Positions 1 through 9,459 of a DNA stretch of 62,342 nucleotides are shown here, piece after piece (the stretch's first letter is position 1; every line of letters begins with the position of its first letter). A program made the translations under genes and the position numbers. The stretch comes from an uncultured SAR116 cluster alpha proteobacterium (GTDB lineage Bacteria > Pseudomonadota > Alphaproteobacteria > Puniceispirillales > Puniceispirillaceae): assembly GCA_902516825.1 (NCBI GenBank), contig CABXZZ010000003.1:1-62342 (forward strand), given 5' to 3'. The notes beneath the pieces are model-generated. The model was not told the DNA's origin. It saw only the letters and a program-made list of their open reading frames with translations, and did not search any database.

Positions 1-360
1 AGCAAAATGACCGTCCATTCCCATTCCGAGAAGTGAAACAGTAAACTTCTTGGGTAGTTCGTTAAAGTAATTTAAATCTGTTGATAACGGTATCAGCGTT
101 GCAAGACTTGCTTTGTTCTTAATGAGATGGGTGTTGATAAGAAGTTGGTTGCTATGTTCAGATTGTGGGTCTACTAGCCTGTCATCCACAAGAAAAATAT
201 CAACAAGCGACCAATCAATTCGTTGCAAATTAAGATAGCTGAAAATTTCAATTGGACTCGACCCACCACAAACTATTAGAGATGCTTGAGATGTTTGCGA
301 TATTTCGTATTGAAGGGAAGCTGCAATTGACTTGGCTATGGTTTGTGCTCTTGAGGTCAT
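1..360 (-). CDS. pgl: 6-phosphogluconolactonase, 3' part beyond window edge
   Basis: This enzyme hydrolyses 6-phosphogluconolactone to 6-phosphogluconate, the step after Zwf in the oxidative pentose phosphate and Entner-Doudoroff routes. Translating the minus strand from an ATG at 360 gives an open frame that runs off the window. Family motifs are visible: VCGGSSP near residue 31, then FLVDDRLVD followed by SEHSN, and LLGMGMDGHFA at the window edge. The ATG overlaps the zwf stop codon by four bases (ATGA), so the two are probably translationally coupled. About half the protein is present. Confidence 0.9.
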   Translation of the reverse strand, partial: MTSRAQTIAKSIAASLQYEISQTSQASLIVCGGSSPIEIFSYLNLQRIDWSLVDIFLVDDRLVDPQSEHSNQLLINTHLIKNKASLATLIPLSTDLNYFNELPKKFTVSLLGMGMDGHFA

Positions 361-1820
361 ATATCTTTATCCAATTCAGGGTTAAACCAATGTCTACCCT
401 CTCTTTTTAATATTTTATCTTCTGGCCCCATCTTGTTGTGAGAATAAATCTCTGGTATTTTGTTACGTACCATTGAGATGACAGGATCTATATAATCCCA
501 GGCCGCTAAAACCTCGTCAGAACGCATAAATAATGTTTGGTTACCGCGCGCAATGTCCATCAGTAGTCTCTCATAAGCATCGGGGAGTCTCTCAGCGAAT
601 GCTTCATCAAATGAGAGGTTTAACTCGGATGGAAATAATCTCATTCCGCCAGGACCTGGTTTCTTAGATGTCAGATGTAGTCTTAATCCTTCTTGAGGTT
701 GCACCCGTATTACAAGACGATTTGGAAAATCTTCTGCCACTGCCTCACCATTTTTTGCAAAAATATCATGTGGCCGATTTTTAAACGTAATTACAATTTC
801 GCTAGCTCGCAGCCCAAGTTTTTTCCCTGTGCGAATATAAAAAGGAACACCAGCCCACCGCCAATTATCTATATTTACTTTCATCGCGACAAATGTTTCA
901 GTTTTGCTTTCTTGGTCTAATTCTTGAGTGTAATTTTCATACTGTCCTATTTGTATCTCGTCCTCTGCTAAGGGGCGGAGCGCCTGCAATACTCTTAATT
1001 TTTCGGTTCTAACCTGTTCCGCATTGAAATAAGATGGTGGTTCCATGGCTACCAGACATAATAATTGCAATAGATGGTTTTGCACCATATCGCGCAATGC
1101 TCCGTAGGAATCATAATAGGATGCGCGTTGTCCAACTCCAACCGTCTCAGCTGTTGTTATTTGAACATGGTCTATATGATTATTATTCCATTGTGATTCA
1201 AAAATAACATTCGCGAATCTTAGCGCCATAAGATTTTGGACAGTCTCTTTGCCTAAATAATGGTCTATTCGATATATCTGGCCTTCATCAAATACGCTAA
1301 GTATTTCTTGGTTTAATGCCAACGCGGAATCTTTGTCATGGCCAAACGGTTTTTCTACGACAACTCTGCTTTGTGGGAGAACCAGGTTATTCCTATGCAA
1401 CAATTCGCAACTAACACCAAATAATTTAGGAGCAACAGCAAGATAAAAAATACAGGGTCTTTCTTCGGAAAGTTTAGATTTTAGGGTATTGTATAACTCT
1501 TCACCGCCAATATTGTTAACAATGTCTAATTCTAAAATTTGGATGAGCTTAAGAAAATTCTCCCAGCTTTGGTTATCTGCAATGCCACTTTCAAAGGCTT
1601 GCTCACAAAATGGCCGAAAATTATTTGCGAATTGTTTAGTCGTAATGACTGTTCTCATACAGGAAATCAGACGAAAATTTTCGGTTAGTTGGCCGTTTAA
1701 GAATCGCCAGAACAACGCAGGAAATATTTTTCGAACTGATAAATCGCCGCTACCTCCAAATATAATAAAATCACTATCATGCGTAATCGCTGTTTCTGGA
1801 AGCGCATTATTCATAATCAC
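357..1820 (-). CDS. zwf: Glucose-6-phosphate 1-dehydrogenase
   Basis: The enzyme oxidises glucose 6-phosphate to 6-phosphogluconolactone with NAD(P)+. The 487-residue length is normal for the family. The N-terminal nucleotide-binding loop is GGSGDL at residues 22-27 (usually GASGDL), EKPFGHD lies at 156-162, and the substrate-binding and catalytic motif RIDHYLGKE lies at 184-192. It is the upstream partner of pgl, with a 4-base overlap. The start could be the first or third codon (M1 or M3), which hardly changes the protein. The divergent gap to the next plus-strand gene (1821-2068) must hold its promoter, but I could not pick a convincing one by eye. Confidence 0.95.
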   Translation of the reverse strand: MIMNNALPETAITHDSDFIIFGGSGDLSVRKIFPALFWRFLNGQLTENFRLISCMRTVITTKQFANNFRPFCEQAFESGIADNQSWENFLKLIQILELDIVNNIGGEELYNTLKSKLSEERPCIFYLAVAPKLFGVSCELLHRNNLVLPQSRVVVEKPFGHDKDSALALNQEILSVFDEGQIYRIDHYLGKETVQNLMALRFANVIFESQWNNNHIDHVQITTAETVGVGQRASYYDSYGALRDMVQNHLLQLLCLVAMEPPSYFNAEQVRTEKLRVLQALRPLAEDEIQIGQYENYTQELDQESKTETFVAMKVNIDNWRWAGVPFYIRTGKKLGLRASEIVITFKNRPHDIFAKNGEAVAEDFPNRLVIRVQPQEGLRLHLTSKKPGPGGMRLFPSELNLSFDEAFAERLPDAYERLLMDIARGNQTLFMRSDEVLAAWDYIDPVISMVRNKIPEIYSHNKMGPEDKILKREGRHWFNPELDKDI

Positions 1821-2068
1821 TAGCCTTCAAAATTTTTGCGCAAGTTATAAGCTAAAAAATTACCTATTGCTAGTCCCTGCAAAAGAGCAACAGATTAGAA
1901 ATTATACATCTCTATTAACAATAAAAGGGGTTAAAACTTTCCTTCAATTATAAGATATTCAGTTTAATATAAATATTATTTACACTCTTTAAAAAGATGC
2001 CACTAATTAGTGGTAAGCATGGTATGATAACCAAATATTAATTTCACCCTTATTTAGAAAGACTTTTT

Positions 2069-2983
2069 TTGTTTTCCAAACCTTCTGTGCGCGTAATGTT
2101 TACGGGCATTTTTTTTGCGAGTTTGTCAGCCTGTCTTGGGGGTACAACTTTTGTATTTACACGCATGGTTTTACCACAGACAGATCCTGCAACCCTTAGT
2201 TTTCTTCGCTATGGTCTAATAGGTTTAATTCTATTTGCTTTTTCTGCAAAAAAAGTACTGAGAATTTCTATGATAAAGCAAGATTTAACGGGTATTATAA
2301 TAATAGGTCTTGGTATGTTTGCTGTATTTCCGTTTTTTATGGCATTTGGGCTTAGCTATACAACCGCAGCCAGAGGCGGTTTGTTATATGCAACTATGCC
2401 TCTTGTAACTATAGTCATCGCTTCTTTATTTAAAATAGAACGGCTCACCTTGGCTAAAATATTATCAGTAACTTTGGCGATGGTAGGAGTAGTTACTGCT
2501 ATTGGAACTAAGGTTTCACCTGATAACTTGGGTCTGTTAAAAGGAGACGCATTGGTTATGATGGGTGTATTAGGTGCAGCAATTTTTACCGTTTTTTCAG
2601 GCAAATATATGGTGAAATATGGAAACCTACCTGTAATGGTTTTATCAGCTATTTCAGGCGTTTCAACCACATTTGTTTTGTCTTTATTCACAGGGGCCCC
2701 ATTGGACGGCTCTTTAACTTTTGATGGTTTTGGCTGGTTTGCAATTTTTATGCTTGCAGTTCCAGGTGGTGCGTTAATGATGTATTCATGGGGACGTGCG
2801 TTAATGATAATAACACCGACTCAGGCCGCAATTTCACTCGGATTTAATCCACTGACAGCAATGTTATTAGGTGCCTTGTTAATTGGTGAAGAAATAACTG
2901 TCCAGTTTATCGCTGGTTTTTTAATGGTTGTTAGTGCTGTAGTACTTTCGAATTTATCATTAAAGGGTGCGAAGTTTCAGTAA
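2069..2983 (+). CDS. DMT-superfamily (EamA) transporter
   Basis: This is a membrane exporter of the drug/metabolite transporter superfamily; its substrate cannot be told from sequence. The 304-residue protein is almost entirely hydrophobic, with about ten membrane segments forming two EamA repeats. The first repeat begins around ASLSACLGGTTFVFTR and the second around residue 155. The longest frame starts with TTG at 2069, which has a weak AGAAAG upstream. An in-frame ATG at 2096 would give a protein nine residues shorter and is an equally good start. It stands alone between the divergent zwf operon and a gene-poor stretch. Confidence 0.85.
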   Translation: MFSKPSVRVMFTGIFFASLSACLGGTTFVFTRMVLPQTDPATLSFLRYGLIGLILFAFSAKKVLRISMIKQDLTGIIIIGLGMFAVFPFFMAFGLSYTTAARGGLLYATMPLVTIVIASLFKIERLTLAKILSVTLAMVGVVTAIGTKVSPDNLGLLKGDALVMMGVLGAAIFTVFSGKYMVKYGNLPVMVLSAISGVSTTFVLSLFTGAPLDGSLTFDGFGWFAIFMLAVPGGALMMYSWGRALMIITPTQAAISLGFNPLTAMLLGALLIGEEITVQFIAGFLMVVSAVVLSNLSLKGAKFQ

Positions 2984-3561
2984 TTGCCAAAGGTTAGTGT
3001 TACCAATTAGAGATAGAAGCCATGGGTAATCGCAAACAAACCTGCAGCATGCTGTAAATCCGAACGAAACAGCTTAAACTAACAACTCATCTTAATACTG
3101 AACCTTTCACTTGAAATTCCTTTTGTTGTTATTTTTTTTGCTGCTTGCTGTTCAAACAAGTAGGCCGTCATCGGCTCAAATCATAAAAAATTATCGCTTA
3201 CATTTGTATACCTGTTGGTTAGTAAAGATAATGGTGATTATGGTAGTGTTATATTTTTTTGTATGTAAAATATCAACAATCCTTATCTTGGAAAATTCAA
3301 TAGCTGCTTGTTTTGTGAACAAAGATTATATTCTTGCGTCTGTTTTTGAGCTAATTTATTAAACTTAATTTTTTATAAATCTAATTGAGAAAGGTGGAGT
3401 GAGCAAAAATCCTCTTTTATCTTTGAATGCATGTTGTTCGCTTTGTACCTAATGCCAATCAAAAAAGGCGCAGTTTCGGACTAGATTTATGCTAAGGCGC
3501 AATCTAACATGCGATAGCTGGATTTGATAATTTATTTTACCCATGAGGAGACTATAGGGAA
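2984..3561. other. Gene-poor stretch with a possible decayed small ORF
   Basis: I see no convincing gene in these 578 bases. A plus-strand frame at 3111-3362 starts with TTG and has low-complexity hydrophobic content, so I do not call it. On the minus strand, 3090 to 3007 reads like a short protein end (SDLQHAAGLFAITHGFYL before a TAA) but carries an in-frame TAG four codons after its ATG. An imperfect hairpin arm pair (TAGATT at 3482, AATCTA at 3501) lies about 60 bases before the next gene. It could belong to that gene's control region. Confidence 0.4.
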
Positions 3562-4551
3562 ATGACTATGCAAAAAATATGGAAATTAAGAGATTTTGGA
3601 GGTTCTGACCAACTTGAGTTATCACAAGCCGAGATACCTAACGCGTCTGATGCACAAGTGATTGTAAAAAACGAGGCTATTGGTCTTAATTATCTGGATG
3701 TTTATTTTCGTACTGCATTATACCCCTGGCCAAATCAGGAGGTCGTAAAAATACCAGGATCTGAGGCTGCAGGTACTGTTACTGAAATCGGCTCTGGAGT
3801 AAAGCATTTAAGAGTTGGAGACCGCGTTACCTATGTTATGCCTGTGGGCGCTTATGCAGAATATGTATCTGTGCCGTCCAAGCATGTTGCAAAAATTCCA
3901 ATTTCAGTATCTTTTGATACCGCTGCCGCCAGCCTGCTAAAAGGTGTCACGGCATTTTATCTTCTTCATGATACATTCGCACTGAAAGCAGGTCAAACTG
4001 CTCTTGTGCATGCAGCTGCTGGAGGAGTTGGTCAGCTTTTGGGACAATGGGGTGCTGAAATAGGCGCAATTCTAATTGGTACAGCTGGTGGGGCTGAAAA
4101 ATGTAAGGTTGCAAGTGCTGCTAAATATCATCATGTGATTGACTATAATAATCAAGATTTCGTTGCTGAGGTGATGCGTATCACCGCTGATCAAAAAGTG
4201 GATGTCGCCTACGATAGTGTGGCGAAAACAGTATTCCCTGGTACAATGGATTGTATTAAATCTCGTGGATTGTGGGTCGTATTTGGACAAGCATCTGGGC
4301 CTATTACTGATTTCAATATCGGTATGCTGGCACCGAAAGGCTCGCTATATGTTACTCGTCCAGCACTCTTTAATTATATTGCAACCCAAGAACAATTCTC
4401 CAGAGCTTCTGACGCATTGTTTAGCAGAATTGCAGATGGAAGATTAGTTACAGGTGTTCATGGTGAAATGTTTTTTGATGAAATTCCAAAGGCCCACGAT
4501 ATGCTAGAAAACCGACAAACCACAGGTTCGGTTATATTTAAGTTCAATTAA
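3562..4551 (+). CDS. NADPH:quinone oxidoreductase, zinc-independent MDR family
   Basis: This is a medium-chain dehydrogenase/reductase of the quinone oxidoreductase (QorA) type. It probably reduces quinones or other enones with NADPH in the cytosol. The 329-residue protein has the GroES-like N-terminal domain with GLNYLDVYFR at 41-50 and PGSEAAGTV at 65-73. The Rossmann motif AAGGVG lies at 152-157. The zinc ligands of alcohol dehydrogenases are absent, as expected for the subfamily. GAGGAG lies upstream of the ATG at 3562; an ATG at 3568 is an alternative. It begins a run of three plus-strand genes (oxidoreductase, GST, cyclase) that may be co-transcribed. Confidence 0.9.
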   Translation: MTMQKIWKLRDFGGSDQLELSQAEIPNASDAQVIVKNEAIGLNYLDVYFRTALYPWPNQEVVKIPGSEAAGTVTEIGSGVKHLRVGDRVTYVMPVGAYAEYVSVPSKHVAKIPISVSFDTAAASLLKGVTAFYLLHDTFALKAGQTALVHAAAGGVGQLLGQWGAEIGAILIGTAGGAEKCKVASAAKYHHVIDYNNQDFVAEVMRITADQKVDVAYDSVAKTVFPGTMDCIKSRGLWVVFGQASGPITDFNIGMLAPKGSLYVTRPALFNYIATQEQFSRASDALFSRIADGRLVTGVHGEMFFDEIPKAHDMLENRQTTGSVIFKFN

Positions 4552-4572
4552 AAAATAAAAGAAGAAAATACG

Positions 4573-5220
4573 ATGATTGATTTTTATACATGGTTTACTC
4601 CAAATGGTAGAAAAGTATCTTTGATGCTTGAGGAAACAGGTCTTGACTACACAACTTTTCCGATAAATATAAATAATAAAGAGCAGTTTCAGCCACATTT
4701 TCTCGCAATTTCACCAAATAACCGCATTCCTGCGATTATCGATAGAGATAATAATAATTACTCTCTTTTTGAGTCAGGAGCTATACTTCTGTATCTTGCG
4801 GAAAAGTCGGGCCAGTTCCTGAACATGAATAATAGGGAAGTATATTGGCGTACAATGGAATGGTTAATGTGGCAAATGGGCGGTGTCGGCCCAATGTTTG
4901 GTCAAGTTCATCATTTTACTAAATATAATAAAGGTACTTCTGAATATTCAGAAAACAGATATCAAAATGAGGCGAAACGACTTTATGGGGTTATGAATAA
5001 GCGTCTTGGCGAAGGCCAATTTATTGCTAGTGGAGAATACTCTATCGCAGATATGGCTATATGGCCTTGGGTTGCAAGATTTAATTGGCAAGAAATTAAC
5101 TTGAATGAGTTTGAAAATGTGAAGCGTTGGTATAAAGAGATTTTAGCAAGACCCGCCGTTAAACGCGCATGGAATGTGCCAGAGAATGAGCAGCCACTTC
5201 CGGATCCAGATGTTCCATAA
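4573..5220 (+). CDS. Glutathione S-transferase, Nu/YfcG-like
   Basis: This is a cytosolic glutathione transferase or disulfide-bond reductase. The 215-residue length and N-terminal thioredoxin fold fit the family. The active-site stretch TPNGRK at residues 9-14 is typical of the Nu class (YfcG, YghU, Ure2-like), in which Thr and Asn rather than Tyr contact glutathione. NNRIPAI and FESGAILLYLAE are the conserved glutathione-binding segments. The helical C-terminal domain contains YSIADMAIWPW. It starts 21 bases after the oxidoreductase gene, which suggests one transcript. Its role in this cluster, detoxifying or processing a catabolic intermediate, is inference. Confidence 0.9.
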   Translation: MIDFYTWFTPNGRKVSLMLEETGLDYTTFPININNKEQFQPHFLAISPNNRIPAIIDRDNNNYSLFESGAILLYLAEKSGQFLNMNNREVYWRTMEWLMWQMGGVGPMFGQVHHFTKYNKGTSEYSENRYQNEAKRLYGVMNKRLGEGQFIASGEYSIADMAIWPWVARFNWQEINLNEFENVKRWYKEILARPAVKRAWNVPENEQPLPDPDVP

Positions 5221-5273
5221 TCGCGATAAATATATTCATACTTTATGATAATGGGGTCAAAAAGGAGGTATTA

Positions 5274-6050
5274 ATGGCTCGCCGTTTTATTGACTTATCT
5301 GTTTCGTTGGAGGCTGGCATTGCTTCTGATCCATCATTTATGTTGCCGAAAATTGATTTTCACAGCCACAAAGATACAGCGTCGCAAATGGTGAGCTTTT
5401 TTCCAGGTCTTAGTGAAAGCGAATTGCCAGGCGAAGAGGGGTGGGCTATGGAGACCATGGTAGTAAGTACACATAACGGAACGCATATGGATGCCCCGTA
5501 CCATTACCATTCAACAATGAGTGGTGGTCAGCGAGCTATAACAATAGATGAAGTGCCGTTGGAATGGTGCTTTAATCCTGGGATTAAGTTGGATTTCAGA
5601 CATTTTAAGGATGGTTATGTTGTTCAAGCGGCTGATATTAAAGCAGAGCTAGACCGAATAGACTGTGAGTTGAAGCCACTTGATATTGTACTAGTGAATA
5701 CTGCAGCTGAAGGCCATTATGGTAATGATGATTTCGTATCTAAGGGATGCGGTATAGGAAGAGAGGCAACAATCTTTCTTTTGGAAAGGGGAGTGCGTGT
5801 AACTGGAACAGATGGTTGGAGCTGGGACGCCCCGTTCGTACATACAGCAAAAACTTATACTGAAACAAAAGATGCAGGGCTAATTTGGGAAGGTCATCGA
5901 GCAGGGATGCATCAAGGATATTCGCATATTGAAAAACTAGCTAACCTCAGTGAGCTCCCAAGCTATGGCTTTATGATTTCAGCATTTCCTTTTAAGATAA
6001 AGAATGCATCAGCAGGCTTTACCAGAGTAGTTGCAATTTTAGAAGAATAG
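5274..6050 (+). CDS. Cyclase-family metal-dependent hydrolase (kynurenine formamidase-like)
   Basis: A 258-residue member of the putative cyclase family (PF04199), which includes bacterial kynurenine formamidase and isatin hydrolase. These are manganese- or zinc-dependent amidases or lactamases. The metal-binding signature HNGTHMDAP lies at residues 67-75, followed by a second region with VTGTDGWSWDAP. The protein is longer than KynB (about 210 residues), so a different substrate is likely. AGGAGG precedes the ATG. It is third in the run after the GST gene and lies next to the TRAP transporter. The exact substrate is unknown. Confidence 0.85.
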   Translation: MARRFIDLSVSLEAGIASDPSFMLPKIDFHSHKDTASQMVSFFPGLSESELPGEEGWAMETMVVSTHNGTHMDAPYHYHSTMSGGQRAITIDEVPLEWCFNPGIKLDFRHFKDGYVVQAADIKAELDRIDCELKPLDIVLVNTAAEGHYGNDDFVSKGCGIGREATIFLLERGVRVTGTDGWSWDAPFVHTAKTYTETKDAGLIWEGHRAGMHQGYSHIEKLANLSELPSYGFMISAFPFKIKNASAGFTRVVAILEE

Positions 6051-6056
6051 AGCTTT

Positions 6057-6302
6057 TTAACTTTCTTGTTTTCCATAAATGATGTTTGTCGCTTTTTGCC
6101 CAAGTAAAACAGCGATAGGACGCATTGATAAAATAGCAAAAAAACCAACAATTGATGCAACAAGCCAATTTTTGGGCCAAATGGAAATAAACAAAGATTT
6201 CTGCTCCAATGATAGGAAAGTAACAATTGCACTAATAAACATCGTAACCAAGATTGCCGAAAATAAAGTTATAATAAATAATGAAAACATTGATCGTGAC
6301 AT
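6057..6302 (-). CDS. DUF2798 family small membrane protein
   Basis: An 81-residue inner-membrane protein of unknown function. It has two hydrophobic segments, roughly residues 5-30 and 45-68, with WPKNWLVASIVGFFAI and a Pro/Arg-containing second helix (RPIAVLLG). These are typical of the DUF2798 family. It is convergent with the cyclase gene and lies downstream of the strong terminator that ends the TRAP operon, so it probably has its own promoter in 6303-6359. Overlapping frames on both strands look non-coding by comparison. Confidence 0.65.
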   Translation of the reverse strand: MSRSMFSLFIITLFSAILVTMFISAIVTFLSLEQKSLFISIWPKNWLVASIVGFFAILSMRPIAVLLGQKATNIIYGKQES

Positions 6303-6359
6303 AAAAAAAACTTCGTGCTATATCGTGTTTTGCTTCAAATTGTTTTGTTATTATCCGAT

Positions 6360-6390
6360 AAAAAAAACAGGCGGTAAAAAAATTACCGCC
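6360..6390 (-). terminator. Rho-independent terminator of the TRAP transporter operon
   Basis: On the minus strand, a perfect 8-bp stem GGCGGTAA / TTACCGCC (6370-6377 and 6383-6390) with a 5-base loop is followed after two bases by eight T residues (6367-6360). It lies 26 bases past the dctP stop, exactly where the dctQ-dctM-dctP transcript should end. It separates that operon from the DUF2798 gene. It is the clearest intrinsic terminator in the window. Confidence 0.9.
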
Positions 6391-6415
6391 AGCTTTAAAA
6401 TTATTTAATCACAGT

Positions 6416-7522
6416 TTATAGCTTGGAGAATTTATATCTTACAGGCCACTCGTGACCCTCAGCTTCCATCATGTCCATATATTCATCCATGATTTTAATT
6501 CCATCTACTCCATATTCATCTAAAATGTCGTTTGCCCGAGTATTTGGCCAATCTTTTATTGTCTCAGCCCACTTTTGTCTCTCTTCCATTGGAAGATAGT
6601 AAACCGTATCTTTTAGCCCTTTTTCCTCGCCAACAGCAACAAGCTTTTCTAATCCCTTGGTGTAACCAGCCCAAACATCCTCGTTAACGGCGGCAGAATA
6701 ATTACTAGCTTCCTCCTCTATTATTTTCATAACTTCTGGCGGCAACTTGGAAGCTGTATCGGCATTCATTGTAAAAATATTCTGGTTCATAGCACCAAAA
6801 CCAACAACAGTCCAATATGGTGCCACCTCATAGAATTTGTAACCCCCTCCGTGAGCAGTAGGGAAAATAACAGTTCCTTCAGCAACACCGGTAGCCATGT
6901 CGTTATACATAGTTGGGAGCGTTGATGTTACAGGTATCGCACCAAATAACGACACCCAAGGTAAATTAGGACCTGCAGCAACAATTTTACGACCTTTTAG
7001 TTCTTCTGCTTTTTTCCATGGCTCAACCGTTCCAATTCCATAATCATCAAACGCTGATAATCCAGGAAGGTAGATTTGGTTATATTTTTCTGGAAGAACT
7101 GCTGTTAACTCAGGGTATTTTTCGATTAGACTAGCTTTCACCTTATTTACGATACGCGGATCGGCGCTTGTAAACGGAACGAAATAATCGAAGTTCAATG
7201 GAAGAAGCTTAGCGGTTTCAAAACAAACACAATAAGCACCCAAATCGAGCAATCCCTTTTCCACAGCCTCTAGTGTTTCATGCACTTTGGCTATTTTACC
7301 CCCATAGGCTTCTATAAATTTTATTTTATGGTCTGTTTCAGCCGCCACTCTCTCCACAACATTTGGGACAAAAACATTTTCTAAGTTTCTAACGTAAGGC
7401 GTAGGTGCAGAGGGGTGCCCGGACCCTATCCTTAAAGTAAAGCTGTCTGCAGCAGCAGTAGAAACAAGTGCAGTAGAAGCTAAACCAACTGCACTCATCA
7501 GGCTTATAAGACTTTTCTTCAT
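6416..7522 (-). CDS. TRAP transporter periplasmic solute-binding protein (DctP family)
   Basis: This is the extracytoplasmic receptor of a TRAP secondary transporter and delivers a substrate, usually an organic acid, to the DctQM membrane part. The 368-residue precursor has an n-region MKKS, a hydrophobic core and an Ala-x-Ala cleavage region near residue 25, then the mature LRIGSGHPSAP start. The conserved Arg contacting the carboxylate should lie near KGRKIVAAGP. It is the last gene of the dctQ-dctM-dctP operon and is followed by a terminator. A GGGAGG-like ribosome-binding site lies just before its ATG. The substrate is unknown; the neighbouring catabolic genes are the best hint. Confidence 0.92.
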   Translation of the reverse strand: MKKSLISLMSAVGLASTALVSTAAADSFTLRIGSGHPSAPTPYVRNLENVFVPNVVERVAAETDHKIKFIEAYGGKIAKVHETLEAVEKGLLDLGAYCVCFETAKLLPLNFDYFVPFTSADPRIVNKVKASLIEKYPELTAVLPEKYNQIYLPGLSAFDDYGIGTVEPWKKAEELKGRKIVAAGPNLPWVSLFGAIPVTSTLPTMYNDMATGVAEGTVIFPTAHGGGYKFYEVAPYWTVVGFGAMNQNIFTMNADTASKLPPEVMKIIEEEASNYSAAVNEDVWAGYTKGLEKLVAVGEEKGLKDTVYYLPMEERQKWAETIKDWPNTRANDILDEYGVDGIKIMDEYMDMMEAEGHEWPVRYKFSKL

Positions 7523-7587
7523 TTAATCCTCCCGAGATTTTTTTAAGTCTACGATAACTAGTTTTTATCTTATTATATGAAACAATG

Positions 7588-8898
7588 TCATACGAAAGTT
7601 GTCAACCAGCTTGCTATTCCTGGAAAAATAACGACCAAGATCATCACGATTAACATCATAATCCAGTACGGAATTGAACCAGAAAAAATTTGGTTTAACG
7701 GAACATCATGACCTGTCCCAGATAGCACTCCTTTTACAGTATAAACAATTAGTCCAAAGGGGGGCGTTAGTAATCCAGCCTCAATAGCGAGTATACCAAA
7801 AATCGCAAAAGCATACGGATCCATGCCACTACTAAGCGTCATAAACAACGGAACAGTTAACAAAATTATGGAAATTGAGTCCAGGAGCATACCCAGCAAC
7901 AGCCAAATTATAACCATCACTAATAGCCCCAACGCACCATCTAAGCCCGCAGAGCTCATAGCCCCTACAATCAACGAGTCGATGTCGGCAAGGGATAAAA
8001 ACCTCGAATACATGCCTGCTGTGATAAGCAGAATCATTATTGGAGCAGAAGTTTTCCCTGCGTCTATTATGCATTCCACTAAACCTTTAAATCTTAGACC
8101 TTTTCCTATTGCTATACACATTCCCGCTAATGCGCCTACTCCAGCAGCCTCAGTTGCCGTGAAAAATCCCCCCCAGATACCGCCCAGGACAAGAATTATT
8201 AAGCCAATAATAGAAACGCCAGAGTAAATTTGTCCCCTCGTCAGTGGTGTAACATCACCAATTGTATCCGGCTCTGGAGCTATGGCGGGCTTCATTCTTG
8301 CAGACACCATATTGTAAGCTGCAAAAAACACAGCTAGTACGATACCTGGTATTACCCCTGCAACAAAGAGCTTACCAATAGAATCCTCTGTTATTATCCC
8401 CCAAACAATCAGAAGTACACTCGGAGGTATAAGCATACCAAGACAAGCACTTCCAGCTATAGAGCCCAGAGCGAATGAGTGTTTGTAGCCCGCGGCCTTC
8501 ATTTCTGGCCATGCGATCCGGGTAAATGCAGCAGCAGATGCGATAGAGGTTCCAGTCACAGCAGCGAATGCGGCATTTCCCGTAACTGTTGCAACCCCTA
8601 ATCTGCCAGGCACACCTTTCAATCCTTTGTTTATGAGACTGTAAAGGTCTGCAGCTGCGCCACTCTTGGATAAAAAATCACCCATGAGCACAAATAATGG
8701 TATAGTCATAAAGACATGGTCTCTAATAAGTTCATATGCAGCACCGCCGACTTGGCTTGCTGCAAGATAGGTATCACCGAATATAAAATAAGTGCCTATC
8801 ATCGCAGTTGCACCGAGTGCTAATGCGATATGAACACCCAGTACTATGGCTCCAAGCATCCCTAATAATGTAAGAAGCATGAGGGTATCTAAATCCAT
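7588..8898 (-). CDS. TRAP transporter large permease subunit (DctM family)
   Basis: This is the ion-coupled translocation subunit of the TRAP transporter, with about 12 membrane segments. Family motifs include IALALGATA near the N-terminus, GNAAFAAVTGTSIASAAA, GMLIPPSV and LLTPPFGLIVYTVKG near the C-terminus. I start it at 8898 because AAGGAACGAAAG directly precedes that ATG; a five-codon longer frame from 8913 lacks such a site. That gives 436 residues, normal for DctM. It lies between the small permease and the solute-binding protein genes. The 65-base gap to dctP contains the dctP ribosome-binding site. Confidence 0.95.
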   Translation of the reverse strand: MDLDTLMLLTLLGMLGAIVLGVHIALALGATAMIGTYFIFGDTYLAASQVGGAAYELIRDHVFMTIPLFVLMGDFLSKSGAAADLYSLINKGLKGVPGRLGVATVTGNAAFAAVTGTSIASAAAFTRIAWPEMKAAGYKHSFALGSIAGSACLGMLIPPSVLLIVWGIITEDSIGKLFVAGVIPGIVLAVFFAAYNMVSARMKPAIAPEPDTIGDVTPLTRGQIYSGVSIIGLIILVLGGIWGGFFTATEAAGVGALAGMCIAIGKGLRFKGLVECIIDAGKTSAPIMILLITAGMYSRFLSLADIDSLIVGAMSSAGLDGALGLLVMVIIWLLLGMLLDSISIILLTVPLFMTLSSGMDPYAFAIFGILAIEAGLLTPPFGLIVYTVKGVLSGTGHDVPLNQIFSGSIPYWIMMLIVMILVVIFPGIASWLTTFV

Positions 8899-8964
8899 CT
8901 TTCGTTCCTTCAAATCTGTTCTTTAGCCGTTGGGTTTTTTTTAGATTTATAAAGTTATAATGCT

Positions 8965-9459
8965 TCAGTCTTGTGCCATCGGTGTTGTGTCTGTTCCAAC
9001 AATTGCTCTAAAGGCCAAATTCAGATAAATGAATGCAACAATGATAGAACAGAAGACAATAACTGTTCTAATAATATAAACAGGAAATTCAATGGCTCCG
9101 ATTCCTTGGTATTCTTTGATTTCCCAGCCTCGTATCATATCAGTCCAACCGCCCACCGCTATTCCTATAAAAAGTGCTAAGCCAATTAAGTAGGATAGCA
9201 AATTTATGGTTAGTCTAACCCGCTTTTTTACAAGACCAAATATTAACGTAGTTCTAAGCATGGTTCCAGCTGCAATCGCAAATGGCACTTGAAGGAACAC
9301 AATTGCTGGCACAGAATTCTGGACAATTTGATCAGCACCTAGAAAGAGTCCTAAATTACGAAAAGTAACTTCTGCGAATATGGTTAGGGCAACAAATATC
9401 AGCCAAATAGCAGCTATAGCTTGGAGCACTTCTGTAGATCGACGTATTATACCTTCCAT
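8965..9459 (-). CDS. TRAP transporter small permease subunit (DctQ family)
   Basis: This is the small four-helix membrane subunit that pairs with DctM. The 164-residue protein has hydrophobic segments around residues 15-35, 45-70, 85-105 and 125-150. Little is conserved in this family beyond topology, so the call rests on size, topology and position as first gene of the operon. The start ATG at 9459 follows AGAGAG. It is divergent from the BKACE operon across a 185-base AT-rich control region. Confidence 0.88.
   Translation of the reverse strand: MEGIIRRSTEVLQAIAAIWLIFVALTIFAEVTFRNLGLFLGADQIVQNSVPAIVFLQVPFAIAAGTMLRTTLIFGLVKKRVRLTINLLSYLIGLALFIGIAVGGWTDMIRGWEIKEYQGIGAIEFPVYIIRTVIVFCSIIVAFIYLNLAFRAIVGTDTTPMAQD

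Noticed and set aside
3111-3362. 83-residue hydrophobic frame
   Set aside because: It starts with TTG, has no ribosome-binding site and is low-complexity hydrophobic sequence of the kind AT-rich DNA produces by chance.
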